Counted from the first letter of the stretch, positions 8,776 through 20,090 are shown. The stretch is DNA of 64,000 nucleotides from Odiellus spinosus (GCA_963920705.1 OY987227.1:434001-498000), one strand, 5' to 3'. A program made the numbers and translations. The notes: generated by a model not told the origin, from the sequence alone.

Positions 8776-9741
8776 TATACAAAAACGTTGTTTTGCTTCG
8801 CACTTCAAAAAAGTGCATTTATAGGTAAGAATTTCAAACCCGTGAAGGGACAGAAATTATAAATTCACAGTGAAAGAAATATGAAAGTCACAGTCTAAGA
8901 AATCATAAATCTATAATTATTATACAAAAACGTTGTTTTGCTTCGCACTTCAAAAAAGTGCATTTAAAGGTAAGAATTTCAAACCCGTGAAGGGACAGAA
9001 ATTATAAATTCACAGTGAAAGAAATATGAAAGTCACAGTCTAAGAAATCATAAAGCTATAATTATAATAATTAATATGAATAAAAAATTTACAAAAAAAT
9101 GACGTATAAATTCGGCCTATCGAAACTTTTACTTATGTATATTTAATGATTAGAAACTTTATAAAGAGGCGAATGTTTCCTTTTACTAACTGAAAACTGC
9201 AACCATCGCCATTCGATATCACCACTCTAGAGTCTAGGAGAAGGGAAAAAGTAAGAGTCAACTAAACTTTAGTAGCTGTCAGATGACGATAACACGCGAG
9301 TAAAGGTTTGTTAGTGTATTCCCCGTGGTGAAACATGTTTAAAAATCAAAAGTCTCATCTAAACAGCAACCCCTCTTAATATAATATAATTCTCCACCCT
9401 AACAACTAAACATTTTAAAAACCCGGGCAGGAACTATTTGGTATTATGCTATTCTACCTTTCCACGCATAGATGGCTTTTAGTTACCCTTACCAAGAGTG
9501 AATTCTACAACAGAATGATTTCTGCATAATTAAAAGTTTCGATAGGCCGAATTTATACGTCATTTTTTTGTAAATTTTTTATTCATATTAATTATTATAA
9601 TTATAGCTTTATGATTTCTTAGACTGTGACTTTCATATTTCTTTCACTGTGAATTTATAATTTCTGTCCCTTCACGGGTTTGAAATTCTTACCTTTAAAT
9701 GCACTTTTTTGAAGTGCGAAGCAAAACAACGTTTTTGTATA
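8776..9741. mobile_element. Foldback-type non-autonomous DNA element with 211-bp inverted repeats
   Basis: The segment 8,921-9,131 is repeated in inverted orientation at 9,531-9,741 with almost no differences; about 400 bp of non-coding DNA lies between. The outer 145 bp of the left arm are also present as an extra direct copy at 8,776-8,920. The ends read TATACAAAAACG..., and TA flanks both sides, compatible with a Tc1/mariner-type MITE, but the superfamily is not certain. It is nested in the interior of Polinton copy A. Confidence 0.8.
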
Positions 9742-11950
9742 ATTTGTGTTTGCTTTTGGAAAAATTAAACACTTGTAAATCAATTAACCCATTTTTTTTT
9801 ATTTAGTGGTAGGAATTAAAATTGCAAATTTACAAGTTTAAATTGAAATGATTTAATATATATGATTATTTTATATTGTACAAACTTTAAAATCGGTTAT
9901 TGTTGTTCTAAATTATGGGGCCCTATAACTGTGGTTTAAGATTAAATATCCTATGGTGCACGCAACATCTTTTTTAATCTCGATCGCAGCACGTTATTCG
10001 ATCTTTTTAAAAGTAAATTGATTAAGTTCTTGGTTTTGCCATATTCAAAAATATTCCCTCGAGCTCCCGCAGAACGAACACGTCAATACTCTCAGCATAA
10101 AACTATAGTTCTTAAATTTCATTTCACACAGTTTAATTCAGAAGTGCTTTCGATTTAGATGAATATTAACATCGCTTAAGCCGTTGTTTTCATTTTGATG
10201 GTTTATACCGTTTAATTTTCATTTTTCACTTAGATTTAAAATGAAACCATTCAGTTTATTTGCCGGTTAATGAAAATTATTAACAACACTTAATAAATAC
10301 TGGTCTGCCATGGTGCAACTCATGGGCTATTAGATTAATAGTTTTGACCTAATTAATTGGTACCCTTTTAAAATAGCTTTGAACTCACTCGTTTTCCTGT
10401 GAGGACGCGTTACACGACGCGCACAAAAAATGGTGGACGGACGCGCACAATTAAAGATTGAAATGTATACAGAATACTGGTCGCTGACGTCTCGTCATCG
10501 CGTGATTTCGAATCATCTGATTGCCCGGTTAGATTTTATTTTGTACATGGCGATCAAGCCTTTTTCTTACTCCGTAGATTAAAACTCAATTTAAAAATTA
10601 TGACCTCTCGCTTTTAAGTCTCCAGTCCAACCTCAGGATACAGTAAGTAGGAAAATATATAATTGGTATCATGTCGCGGCATACGCGGGCATGGCAACTA
10701 AAAGGAATTTAAAGTTTTCTTAAAATTGAGTACACATGGGACCGATTTATAAAAAAAGGAAGTCCATGTGCAAGAAAAACCATTACAACTCTAACCTCCG
10801 ACCTCGCGCTAGCTAGATACGCGTATCGGAAGACCCAAAAAAAAACACCCTACGACTGTAATTGTTCTGGGGGGAGTCTCTGCCGTTTACTAATAAAAGT
10901 ATTTACGAATTAAAGATTAGGAGTCAAAGATTTTAAAGGTTATATAAGAAAATAGAAATAAAGTCCGAATTTGCCGTTACATATAATATGATGATTCTTT
11001 CTTTGTTTCCATCCACTACGCTTAGTTAGAATAAGAACGACGAAAGCGGCACCTCGTAACAAATCCGCGCATAACGAAGTTATACCTCAATCTCGCCATG
11101 GGACTGGAAGATTCGCTTCAATTCCGAACTCGTCAATTATAAGAGAGAAGGGTGATACCAAGGGATTACTAGCTAAAGGGATATTGGCTAATTCGAGTGA
11201 TAAAATATACTAGACTGACGTGACCTTACTAGCGTTGTTTTAATCTGCTAACTTAAAGATAACGAAAAGTGATTACCATGAACATCCACTAACATACTAA
11301 AATATCTACTCGAGAATTAACGAGACGATCGAGACCAGAATAAACATTAAACTTTATTATTACAAGTATAATTCTCATAAATTCAAAGAGCCCTGCAAAA
11401 AAAAAGCAAACGAAGTCGTAAAAACAACATCGCGTTAAAGAACATATTTGCAAAAAACTATGCCAATTCCTCCGCACTGTTCCTAAAGAAACGTAAGTCT
11501 TCCTTTACTCTGCTGTCCATGAGATGTACAGGATGATGGCCCCAGGCATCTATCCACTACTTGTCCTCTACTTGGCCTATCCTAATCCTTGAAGGCTAGG
11601 ACATTATAGGCGTCACCACGGAACTTCCACCTCTGCAGCAGGCTAAAGACGTAAACTTTTTTTTTTACACGATGTAGAACGCATGAATGACAGAGAGAGA
11701 ATGTGTTCTATCCATAGGCGCAAATGACTTTTATCTCTCGAAAAAATACGTCGACGTCCCTTAAAAAACGGATTTGGCCTACTGGCGATAGGCCAACTGA
11801 AAAACGTATTTACATCCCATTGTAAGAATTGGACGACGAGTCCGAAAGTTCGTTATGTCGAACACGTGATAGTACCGAAAGTTCGAATACTCAAAAGGGG
11901 CTGACTTCGCGTCGACTGCAACTAAATCAGACTGAGACTGTTGCACTCTA
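9742..11950. other. AT-rich non-coding stretch inside Polinton copy A
   Basis: I see no gene, tRNA or clear repeat. ORFs are short and AT-rich (for example 62 codons at 11,289-11,477) without protein-like composition. Confidence 0.5.
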
Positions 11951-12077
11951 CTAACGTAACCTTACCTATAATATTATAAGAGGAATGGGTTAGAGCAAGT
12001 GTTTAACTAGTTGGAGGGATGACGTAGTTCGAGTGATTAACTAACGTAACCTTACCTAAAATATTACAAGAAGGGAA
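11951..12077. repeat. Short direct repeat pair
   Basis: 'ctaacgtaaccttacctata' with a following 'atatta.aagargg' occurs at 11,951-11,987 and again at 12,042-12,077, about 91 bp apart. Confidence 0.55.
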
Positions 12078-12154
12078 AGGAAACAAAATGTCCTTTCGAG
12101 GTTGTGAACTATCGATAAAGATTCCACTTGAGATTATGTACATGAAGATTACGG

Positions 12155-12255
12155 TCTATCAAGATTGTGTCGCATCGACCTTATGTTCTGTCGAGATTGC
12201 GTCCCATCGAGATTATATCCCATCGTTATTGTGTCCTATCGCGCCTGTGTCCTAT
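12155..12255. repeat. Degenerate 16-bp minisatellite
   Basis: Six to seven imperfect copies of 'tcgagattgcgtccca'. The 74-codon ORF across it is a by-product of the repeat. Confidence 0.65.
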
Positions 12256-12689
12256 TTTGTTCTTATATCCGTATCCTTTCTAGACTCCTTTAAATTCTGC
12301 AGCATCATTTAAATTTCCCGCCAACTTTTATAACTAAATCAATTTATTGTACGTCAGTCTCAGAGTCCATTTTCTAAGACATTTCAAAATCTCACCGCTA
12401 TATACCATTTGGGCTAATGTATAATACCCAAGTTTATGTACCCTACGGCTTATAATCATTGATAAAAAAAATTCAATACGCACTATAAACGTTAAAAACA
12501 CTGTTTTGCATTAGACTCAATACGTAGAATTCTAGGCATCGTCCTATATCTTTTAAACCAAAACATATATCGTTTGTATCTCTCGCGTTCTGCTTTATTA
12601 TTTATATTTAATTAGACACGAGTTTTTTATTCAACTTCATACACCAACTTTATCTTTTTATCCGTCTTCCTATCCAACGTAATCAAAGC

Positions 12690-12950
12690 TACTGTTATTC
12701 AGTCTTAGTATTCAACATAATAAAAGTATAATAAAAATATAATAGAACACCCTTGTAAATCTAACACATTTCTCTCTTTCTAATGCAAACTCCCAATGAA
12801 ACGCCGTCTTTCACGGTGTTTCAACCTTATCTACAGCTTTTGTTATCTCAGTCTTAGTATTCATCCGAAACGTATAGAAAAATATAGAGTACCCCCACGA
12901 GCCTAACACATTTTTCTCTCTCGAATGCAAACTCTCAATGAAACGGACTA
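12690..12950. repeat. Diverged direct duplication, ~145-bp period
   Basis: The block 'cagtcttagtattca ... ctaacacattt.tctct ... aatgcaaactc.caatgaaacg' occurs at about 12,690-12,812 and again at 12,835-12,950. Confidence 0.65.
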
Positions 12951-13064
12951 GCGGTCGGACGAAGAAGAAGGAGAAAACCTCAGTTATCATTGACAAAAAA
13001 GATTCCACCTCATAAGACTAATCTCCATAGACTTTTCTAATGAAATTTTGAGATACCTATAAAT

Positions 13065-13088
13065 AAAACAGGCCAGCTGGCCTGTTTT
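13065..13088. repeat. Perfect 24-bp palindrome
   Basis: AAAACAGG CCAGCTGG CCTGTTTT is perfectly self-complementary. It sits directly before the return of the 'aatttcgggaca' tandem unit and may mark an insertion boundary. Confidence 0.7.
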
Positions 13089-13319
13089 TAATTAATTTCG
13101 GGACATTTTAGAAATAACTTTTTGAGTTTTCAACCCTATTTTACAGTTAACTTTGTTTAATTGCGGGTCGTTTTTAATAAACAACTGCCCGGATATATTT
13201 AGAAATATAGTTTTAGAAATTGATTACACTCTAGGTTAAGAGGTCTAAAACATATTCCAACTTGAAGTACCGAGATTTTAAAACCTTATATTTTGGAGGT
13301 ATTTAATTTTTTTTTATAT

Positions 13320-14180
13320 AATAGCCGTGTAAAGCTGGAGGCCCCTGCCTCAACCCCGGGAAGCTCGGCGTACTCGCCGCGCCGGTCTCCGGACCGACGT
13401 TGGATGGCGAGGTCACCTAGGGGGACCCCCCGAGCCGCTCGACACCCCGCCAGAGCTCGGCACGCTCTTTTCGGAGCTGGGGCGCCCGAAGCCCGGATTG
13501 CCGGGGTTCGACGCGTGCCACGTCGTCCGTCTCCGCCGCCATCACCGTTTTGGGAGGAAGGGAATCCCGCAGTGACCCCCGAGCCGCTTCAGAGGGAGGA
13601 ACCGCTCCTCCGGAGAGGGACACCATCGCCGCCACCCGCTGCCCACCGTCGCCATTTCGCGGAGGGGTACGCGGTCGTTAACGCCCCTGACCGAACAGGA
13701 TACCCCTGGCTCGCCCCTCCGCACACCCCCCACCCGGACGCCCACTCAGTCGTGTAAGTTTCACCAGCTTCTCAAAGTCAAATAGTAGTAATTTCACATT
13801 TATAATTTATATATATATCCTCGCCCACTTCCTCCATCTTGCCGCCCGCTACCAGATACGGTACGGTGAGTACCCGGCCGCTGCCATGACCCAGATTCTG
13901 GCGGTTGTGCGGAACAACAAGGTTCCGGCGGCCGCCTTGTACTCCTATGACGTTTGGGGTGGCCGGTACGTGACTAACGAACTCTTAATCAACCCTTATT
14001 GTAACTTACTAAATTATTATTATTATTATAAAAAGGGTACTCGCCGAACTGGACCAACTTGGCCATTGGCGGGCGGCCACCGCCGAGATCGAGACCTTCA
14101 TCGAGAAGGAGAGGGTCATAATCTCGGGGGCCCAAGACATCGTGAGGCGCGCAACGTGCCCCCCCCCCCATATATTAAAC
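13320..14180 (+). other. GC-rich island with exon-like open stretches
   Basis: The base composition changes abruptly from AT-rich to strongly GC-rich at about 13,330 and back at about 14,170. Three open stretches are visible: about 13,324-13,753, followed by GTAAGT; about 13,815-13,964, followed by GTACGT; and about 14,035-14,160, preceded by an AT-rich stretch ending in AG. The short AT-rich separators with GT and AG edges look like introns. The predicted residues (many Pro, Ala, Arg; later DQLGHWRAATAEIETFIEKE-like helix) match nothing I know. It could be a captured cellular or viral gene inside the Polinton. Which strand and frame of the first stretch is used is uncertain. Confidence 0.4.
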
Positions 14181-14342
14181 ACTGTTTAGGTGGGAAATGG
14201 TCCCTGCCGCTGTTTTTTTTTTTTATTTTTTTTTTGTACATAAGATAACTAAATGTGTTTTGAATAGTAATTTTCGTGAATTTGTTTTATTTACTTTTTC
14301 AGGCCTACCTACACATGGCCTGACCGCATACAAGTAAATATT

Positions 14343-14753
14343 ATTTTAGTTTAATTGTTAGGATATTATTCTATTTAGTTTTGGGGTTTATTTAGATGTC
14401 ATGGTTTCAGGTTATAAAGTTGCACTGTACGCCAAAGTTTCAACGTTCACGAATGGGGGTAGCTTACAGGTCCCCTGTCGACACCTATCGTGAAAATAAG
14501 CTACTAGAGTTTATTTAGTCAGTGTTATTATTTTTTACACCACCACATAATAATAAATTTTTAGTGTCTATTTAAGGTACTTTAATTGCTAGGTTATTAT
14601 TATTATTCCATTTAGTTTGGCATTTATTACTTAAATGTACTGGTTTCAAATTATACGGCAGCTAGGTGGCGCCAATGTTTCAACGTTCACGAATTGTGTT
14701 AGCTTACGGGTTGTCCCCTATCGTGAAAATCAGCTACTCGGGTTTATTCAAGG
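14343..14753. repeat. Two diverged direct repeats, ~235-bp period
   Basis: The unit contains 'gtttcaacgttcacgaat', then a 'tagcttac.ggt' and 'cctatcgtgaaaatmagctact' block. Copies lie at about 14,343-14,523 and 14,578-14,753, roughly three-quarters identical by eye. They lie just past the 3' end of the gene at 14,978-15,442. Confidence 0.75.
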
Positions 14754-14977
14754 GACCGCGATAGCGTTCAATGTTATGGGTCCTTCGTTTGTAATACAAT
14801 TTCCTTAAATCTATTTTGGGTTGTTTTTTACCCAAGTACTTGCTAATGAACTATACGCTATTTAGAGATTATACGGATTCATATTTGCTCAAGTAGCACT
14901 GTGACGCTAATGGAGGGTATAGGCTTAACTTCGAAAAATAGTAAAAAGCAATTTCAGAGATGATTTTTAGATTTTAT

Positions 14978-15442
14978 TTAAAAACAAATTAGGCAACACG
15001 CTCTAAACATTTTTTTAATTTGGACCAATTGCCCACTAATTATCGAAAACAAATTGTAGGCCCTAAAGTCGCTTTTCAGGCCTTTATTTTTTAGATTTTC
15101 CTCAAAGGTGGAAATAATCGTGAAAGGGCTCACGAAGCAAGTGTAATATTGATAGACGGCATCGAACTTTTCCGTTTGGTCGTCCTCGAAGAATAGGGAC
15201 ATGGTATTTCGGTCATTGAACGACTGGTCCCTAATTTGAATTAAGTACTCGGCGATTGTATGGTACATCTCCTCGAATACCGTCCTATGATTATTCAGGT
15301 GTGCCAGGTGGGCCGTAACACTGTCGCAAACCCGGTGTAACTCGGTAGCCTCTGCAGACGTCAGTGTGACGTCTTTCTCCGCTACGGAATAGCTGGTTAG
15401 TCGCGGGATATCGCTCATGGCCGTTGCTTTCAGAGTGTTCAC
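14978..15442 (-). CDS. Unknown Polinton protein (154 aa), related to the terminal gene
   Basis: I do not recognise a named family. The C-terminal half can be aligned by eye with the C-terminal half of the terminal gene (59,547-60,359): KFDAVYQYYT against KFDEIINYIT, TFEENLKNKGLKSDFRAYNLFSI against KFNERLAARECTFSLRDDNLFTL, and a closing helix ending in ACC/SCA. So the element carries two diverged members of one family. The protein is acidic to neutral and mostly helical, with no signal peptide. The gene is isolated, with about 450 bp to a TATA box upstream at 15,891-15,897. Confidence 0.6.
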   Translation of the reverse strand: MNTLKATAMSDIPRLTSYSVAEKDVTLTSAEATELHRVCDSVTAHLAHLNNHRTVFEEMYHTIAEYLIQIRDQSFNDRNTMSLFFEDDQTEKFDAVYQYYTCFVSPFTIISTFEENLKNKGLKSDFRAYNLFSIISGQLVQIKKMFRACCLICF

Positions 15443-15860
15443 TCAGTTCTCGCTAATGGTGACTACGAAAGGTGTGTCCTCGCGACCTTTAGCTATATGC
15501 TAAAGGTCCAAGACGGAGGGCCAAGGTCGCCCATTCCGCAGGCGTGATACTGAATCCCGACAGAGAATCTTTCGAAATTATTCGAATCTCAATGTCGAAG
15601 GTCTAATTGGCAAACCCAAACGTTAAGTAACGCTGTTCGCTAAGTTGAATCCTATGATTTAGCTTCCTACCACTTGCAAAAGCTGGAATTTAGCGCCGGT
15701 AGCCGGTAGCCGGATCGACAACGACAACTGAAAAAAAGAGAGAGGGCCCCGTGTAAATTCAAAGTCTAAAAAACTTTACCAAGTCCGCGGCAGAAAATAG
15801 CATAAGGTATTTACGGGGTAGCTTGGTTGTTGGTGGGTTCATCTTGGAATCTTGGGAAGC

Positions 15861-15897
15861 AACTAATAACTCGACCCAGCACGGTCCGCTATTTATA
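15861..15897 (-). promoter_or_regulatory. Candidate TATA box and initiator
   Basis: TATAAAT on the minus strand (15,891-15,897) with TTAGTT about 30 bp downstream (15,861-15,866). A short ORF with its ATG about 25 bases beyond the initiator, then a pyrimidine-rich stretch ending in CAG (about 15,730-15,745), lie between it and the 154-aa gene, so a spliced leader is possible. Confidence 0.45.
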
Positions 15898-15992
15898 CCC
15901 TTAAAATCGAATGGGGTCCCCCGAATTTAGACACCCCTAAAAACTCCGGAATTTTAAATTTGAACAAAAGAAAATAAGCTTCACAAGAACAT

Positions 15993-16181
15993 TTATTTTC
16001 TAAGGCTGTCAGTCCCATTCAAGGCAGACCGCATGCTGATTTTTATGTTGAATTTCTGAAAACATAGATTTATCGTTTCTAAAGCGGCCAATACTAAAAT
16101 TACACACAAAACCATAAGAATGTTCTTGGGTTTCTTCTGTAAGAAACTTATCAGCGAACGGGTTCCGACCTGTCCTTCCAT
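15993..16181 (-). CDS. Small single-pass membrane protein candidate (62 aa)
   Basis: I use the second ATG (16,179-16,181). A basic segment (FLQKKPKN) precedes a clear hydrophobic span, ILMVLCVILVLAALETI, about residues 20-37, followed by a polar basic tail. This is the layout of a small membrane protein with positive charges before the span. It lies between the 154-aa gene and the divergent polymerase-side genes. Nothing else supports it, and copy B does not preserve this part. Confidence 0.4.
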   Translation of the reverse strand: MEGQVGTRSLISFLQKKPKNILMVLCVILVLAALETINLCFQKFNIKISMRSALNGTDSLRK

Positions 16182-16475
16182 TGTAAGGCCCACGAGTTTA
16201 CTATCAGGTCAATCCATTTACGTGTCAATATAAGTACCACTATTCAACTCATTTCTAGGTGCGGCGAATCTTACGCCCTTATGAGTGACATAAATTGACC
16301 CCGTCATGACCTCCGTATCTATTATTCATATATTCAACAAAAAGCTCTCACGCCCTTGTGTTGGGGGCCTGCTGTGACTTGTTTGAACCTGCTCCAGCCA
16401 GGGTTTCCCACGCTCCTGTAGGGGGCGTTTGGGCCCATTGTACTCGTCTACGCGAGCCTTGAAGGCACGAACATT

Positions 16476-16617
16476 CCTGAGAACTCTTTTGTTGCAACAA
16501 CCTGACAGGCCTACTTTACCCCCTACATCGAATTTTTCATTCTAGGGAGGGAACTAGAAAAACACATTCCTAAGATTCCTTTGTTGAAACAACATGACAG
16601 GTCGACTTTAAGCCTAC
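16476..16617. promoter_or_regulatory. Repeated palindromic motif upstream of the 16,834 gene
   Basis: 'tttgttgcaacaacctgaca' and 'tttgttgaaacaacatgaca' lie about 91 bp apart, each inside a longer similar block. The first contains the perfect palindrome TTGTTGCAACAA. The position, 150-300 bp upstream of a TATA box, suggests regulatory sites. Confidence 0.4.
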
Positions 16618-16768
16618 CCATAGTGCCTTTCATACCGCGCAAACCAGGGAGTCATGAAAGGTCCTCGTATTTCACCATTGTAATTATTGTGTAGGGTTTA
16701 TAAGGCCGGTAGAAAAATCCCACGCTTGGGTGGTATTTAAAGTTGGGAGGGGCCAGAGGATTTTGTGG

Positions 16769-16806
16769 GTATAAATACGAAGGTTGGTCGAATCACAAAA
16801 TCAGTT
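16769..16806 (+). promoter_or_regulatory. TATA box plus arthropod-type initiator
   Basis: TATAAATA at 16,770-16,777 and TCAGTT at 16,801-16,806, a spacing of about 30 bp. TCAGT is the classical arthropod initiator. The ATG follows about 30 bp later at 16,834. Confidence 0.7.
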
Positions 16807-16833
16807 CAAACTTTAACATCTACACGGCTCATC

Positions 16834-17199
16834 ATGGACGGGGGATCTTTAACATGGTTTCTCGAGGAAATGGCTGTTTCTAGACCGTGGCCCCTAAAGA
16901 AAATCTACGAGTTTTATTTCTGGTTGTGTTTCTTGCTCAACGTCAATCCGACCGACGTTCCCACAACGCTGCCAACCTTCCTCCGACATGTGAGTTTTAA
17001 CCTCATTGAAACTTTCTTGGATCTTGTGGGGTACATGAAGCAAGCCCCAAAGAGCCCCGAAGAGTGCCAGACCATTGAACAACTGAATCTTTTCTGGAGT
17101 CTCCTCCCCGAGCGGCTAAGACCCCCGTACATGATCCGAATGGAAAAACGGACTGAGGAGTTAAAGACCTCTATTGATGAAGAGATCAAGCTCTTTTAA
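16834..17199 (+). CDS. Unknown Polinton protein preceding DNA polymerase (121 aa)
   Basis: The start at 16,834 is chosen because the longer reading from 16,765 begins upstream of the TATA box and initiator. The product is mostly helical, with a hydrophobic, aromatic stretch (IYEFYFWLCFLLNV, about residues 23-36), a middle FNLIETFLDLVGYM helix and a charged C-terminus rich in Glu/Lys. I do not recognise it. It ends six bases before the first ATG of the polymerase gene, so the two are probably on one transcript driven by the TATA/TCAGTT promoter. Confidence 0.6.
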   Translation: MDGGSLTWFLEEMAVSRPWPLKKIYEFYFWLCFLLNVNPTDVPTTLPTFLRHVSFNLIETFLDLVGYMKQAPKSPEECQTIEQLNLFWSLLPERLRPPYMIRMEKRTEELKTSIDEEIKLF

Positions 17200-17205
17200 G
17201 ACTTC

Positions 17206-20090
17206 ATGAGGTCCCAGCAAGATAGGGATATGACCCGATTTTTGGACGGTCCTGAGGGGGCTATGGACTCTGTGGGGGCTACGGTTCCAGACATAGACCT
17301 TCCCCTACCCCAGGACTGGGACTATTCAGATCTGAGTGAGGAAGAGGTGGATCAGGTCGGAGGCGGCGACCCACAACCGCCGGAGTCAGTCAATGACGAT
17401 GTACACGATCCCCAACCTCCGGGCCTTGATTCAATACCGGGGTGTGAGGTCATGAACACAGGTGAAAAATTCTACGCCAAGTTCAATTTATTCGCCCGTG
17501 AAATCACCGTGCAATTAACAGACAATGTCGAAGCCGGGATCTGTAGAGAACGTGAAGCCCACACGTGTGGTGAAATATACTGTACGGTCTGCAAAAAGTA
17601 CGTTACTTCTGACCACCTGTGTTACGTGCAGATAATCAAAGAGCCACCGGACTTCCCCGTGAAAAGACAGAAAAAAGCAATATACCCAGCTACATGTTGG
17701 TCTTTTTCGATTTTGAAACCATTCAAATTAAACGACGCCCCGACAAAGCTGGGGTTTTCGAGCACGAGGCGATCCTTTGCGTAAGTGAGGCGGTTTGCGC
17801 GGACTGTATTGATCAAGCCGGATCGGATTTCATCTGCAACAAATGCGGTCAATTTGGACCACGTTTAAATCGGTTCGCGGGCGCGACCCCTGTTAGAGGT
17901 TTCCTAGACTATCTCCAAAGGTTACTGGACCCCCGAACTTATAGTAAATGGTACCCAGATTCTGAAAATGAAACTTTCCAACCTCTTATTTCTCGATTCC
18001 TGTAGTTTCATTCCAACAGCTTTATCTAAGTTTCCAACCACCTTTGGATTGAAGGATAGTGCCAAAGGATATTTCCCCCACTTCCTGTTTAACGTGGTAA
18101 ACCACGAGTATGACCTCAGCCGCCAGGCGGCATGTAACTACATTCTGGAAAAAACGTTGCCACCTCCTGAAGCTTACGGGTACCAATACTTTGACAGCGC
18201 GGGTCAGGCCAAATTTTTGAAATGGTACCACGCGGAAACCGAAGCAGGAGTGGGGTTTTTTAGAGGCCCTTAATTTTTATTGCGGTAATGACGTCGCCCT
18301 ACTCAAAGCTGGTTGTTTGGCGTAGACCCCTTTGCATGCGGGGCTGTAACACTGCCAGGGGTTTGCTCATACGAGTACCGCAAAAAATTTCTAACGAAGG
18401 ATTCTATCGGGGTTTTACCCTCGAACAGTTACCGACATAAAGAGAATCAAAGCCACGTAGCTATCCAGTGGCTCGAATGGCTCTCATACCGGCGGGGTAT
18501 CGTCATTCAATCGGCCTATAACGGCAAAGAAGCCAAAATAAATAAGTTGAAAGTTGACGGCTTGTACAAGAAAGAAATATTTGAGTTTACGGGATGTTAT
18601 TACCATGCGTGTCCCACTTGTTTCAAAACTAACCGTCACCAACAGCTGCAGGGGGACCCTAGTCAGACGATGACCACTAGATATATCCGGACCGTAAAAA
18701 CCCTCAGTAAGCTCAAATCTCTCGGGTATCAGGTGACCGTAATTTGGGAATGCGAGTGGACACTTCAAAAGAAAAATAACCCCGAAATCGAGGCTTTTTT
18801 TAACCCGCGAAGATATAAAAATAAAAGTAATGAGCCCCTTAAACCCCCGCGACGCATTTTACGGTGGGCGTACAAATGCTTTGAAACTGTACCATAAGGT
18901 ACAGGGCGATGATAAGTTACTCTATCTTGACGTAACAAGTTTGTACCCGTTCATAAACAAGATGGGAAAACCCCTATAGGACACCCACAAATTATGCTAA
19001 ACAATATCCCTGACATATTTTCATTCGAGGGTTTATTAAAATGCGAGGTGCTTCCCCCTAAAAATTTATACCACCCTGTGCTTCCCCTTAAAATCAACGG
19101 TAAACTAGTCTTCACCCTGTGCTATACCTGCGCCGCAACTAGATATCAGGGCGAGTGCGACCATGCCGATCATTTGAGGAAATTGACGGGGGTATGGGTA
19201 GTAGACGAGCTTAGATACGCCGTAACCAGAAATTACACTATCTTGCGTTCGTTTGAAGCAGTACGGGTGACGCAGTACGATAAAGAAACGGGGCGTGGTG
19301 GTTTGTTCAAAGATTATATAGACTCGTTTCTAGTTTATAAAACTCAGGCGATCGGCTTCCCCTCAGAGTGCGTCAGTCGGGAAGACAAAGAAAAATACCT
19401 AAAATTGTACCGGGATAATGAAGGGATCCAGCTAGATATAGACCAGATAGCCAAGAATGAAGGTATGAGGAGCTTATCAAAATACTTTTTGAATAGTTTT
19501 TGGGGGAAGCTAGGACAGCGTCTGCGTTCCCCCCGCACTGAGCTAGTAAAAGAGCCTAGCAAGCTTTACGAACTGCTTTTGAACCCTGACATTGAGGTAA
19601 AATCCCTTTTGCCTATTATTGATGAAACTATCCTCATCAAGTACGAACCCACTATCGAAAATGAGGGAACACTCAAACACGGCAGCGTTACGCTGGCCGC
19701 ATACACTACAGCCCTAGCTCGGCTAGAATTGCTCAAATACCTCGAGATGTCGGCACTGACTCCCTTATATTCTTGGCCCCGGGTGGCGAGTCGGTAATTA
19801 AGACGGGTGACTATTTAGGTGAGATGAAGAACGAGCTTGAGGGTTACGGTCCTAGGGCCTACATTAGCGAACTCGGATGCGGCGGACACAAAAACTACGC
19901 TATTCGGATTCACAACCCCGACACCAATGAATTCAATGACGTCACTAAGACAAAAGGTTTCAGAATTAATGTATCAAATGAAAAAATCCTCTACTTTGAT
20001 AATCTGAAGCGTTTGGTGGGTGTCGGGGGCGAGAAGGTCGCAGGGTTCCAGGTTCCGATCAAAAAACAAATTAGGCGATTCGAGAGATGA
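17206..20090 (+). pseudogene. Polinton protein-primed DNA polymerase B (copy A), broken
   Basis: The gene replicates the element. After an acidic, low-complexity N-terminal region rich in Asp/Pro come recognisable family-B blocks: exonuclease motif FFDFET, a Cys-rich cluster (CADCI...CNKCG), the polymerase motif YLDVTSLYP and the NSFWGKLGQR block of the finger region, then a C-terminal domain with APGGESVIKTG and GCGGHKNYA. The order is as in Polinton PolB. The gene is on the opposite strand to the virion block and ends about 200 bp before the terminal repeat, where AATAAA occurs. It is broken, with about half a dozen breaks. Confidence 0.9.

Noticed and set aside
11289-13008. ORFs at 11,289-11,477, 12,088-12,312 and 12,811-13,008
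   Set aside because: Short, in AT-rich or repetitive DNA, with low-complexity residues and no promoter or homologue in the window.
13417-13745. Minus-strand ORFs in the GC-rich island
   Set aside because: High G+C produces long ORFs in several frames. The splice-like signals are on the plus strand.
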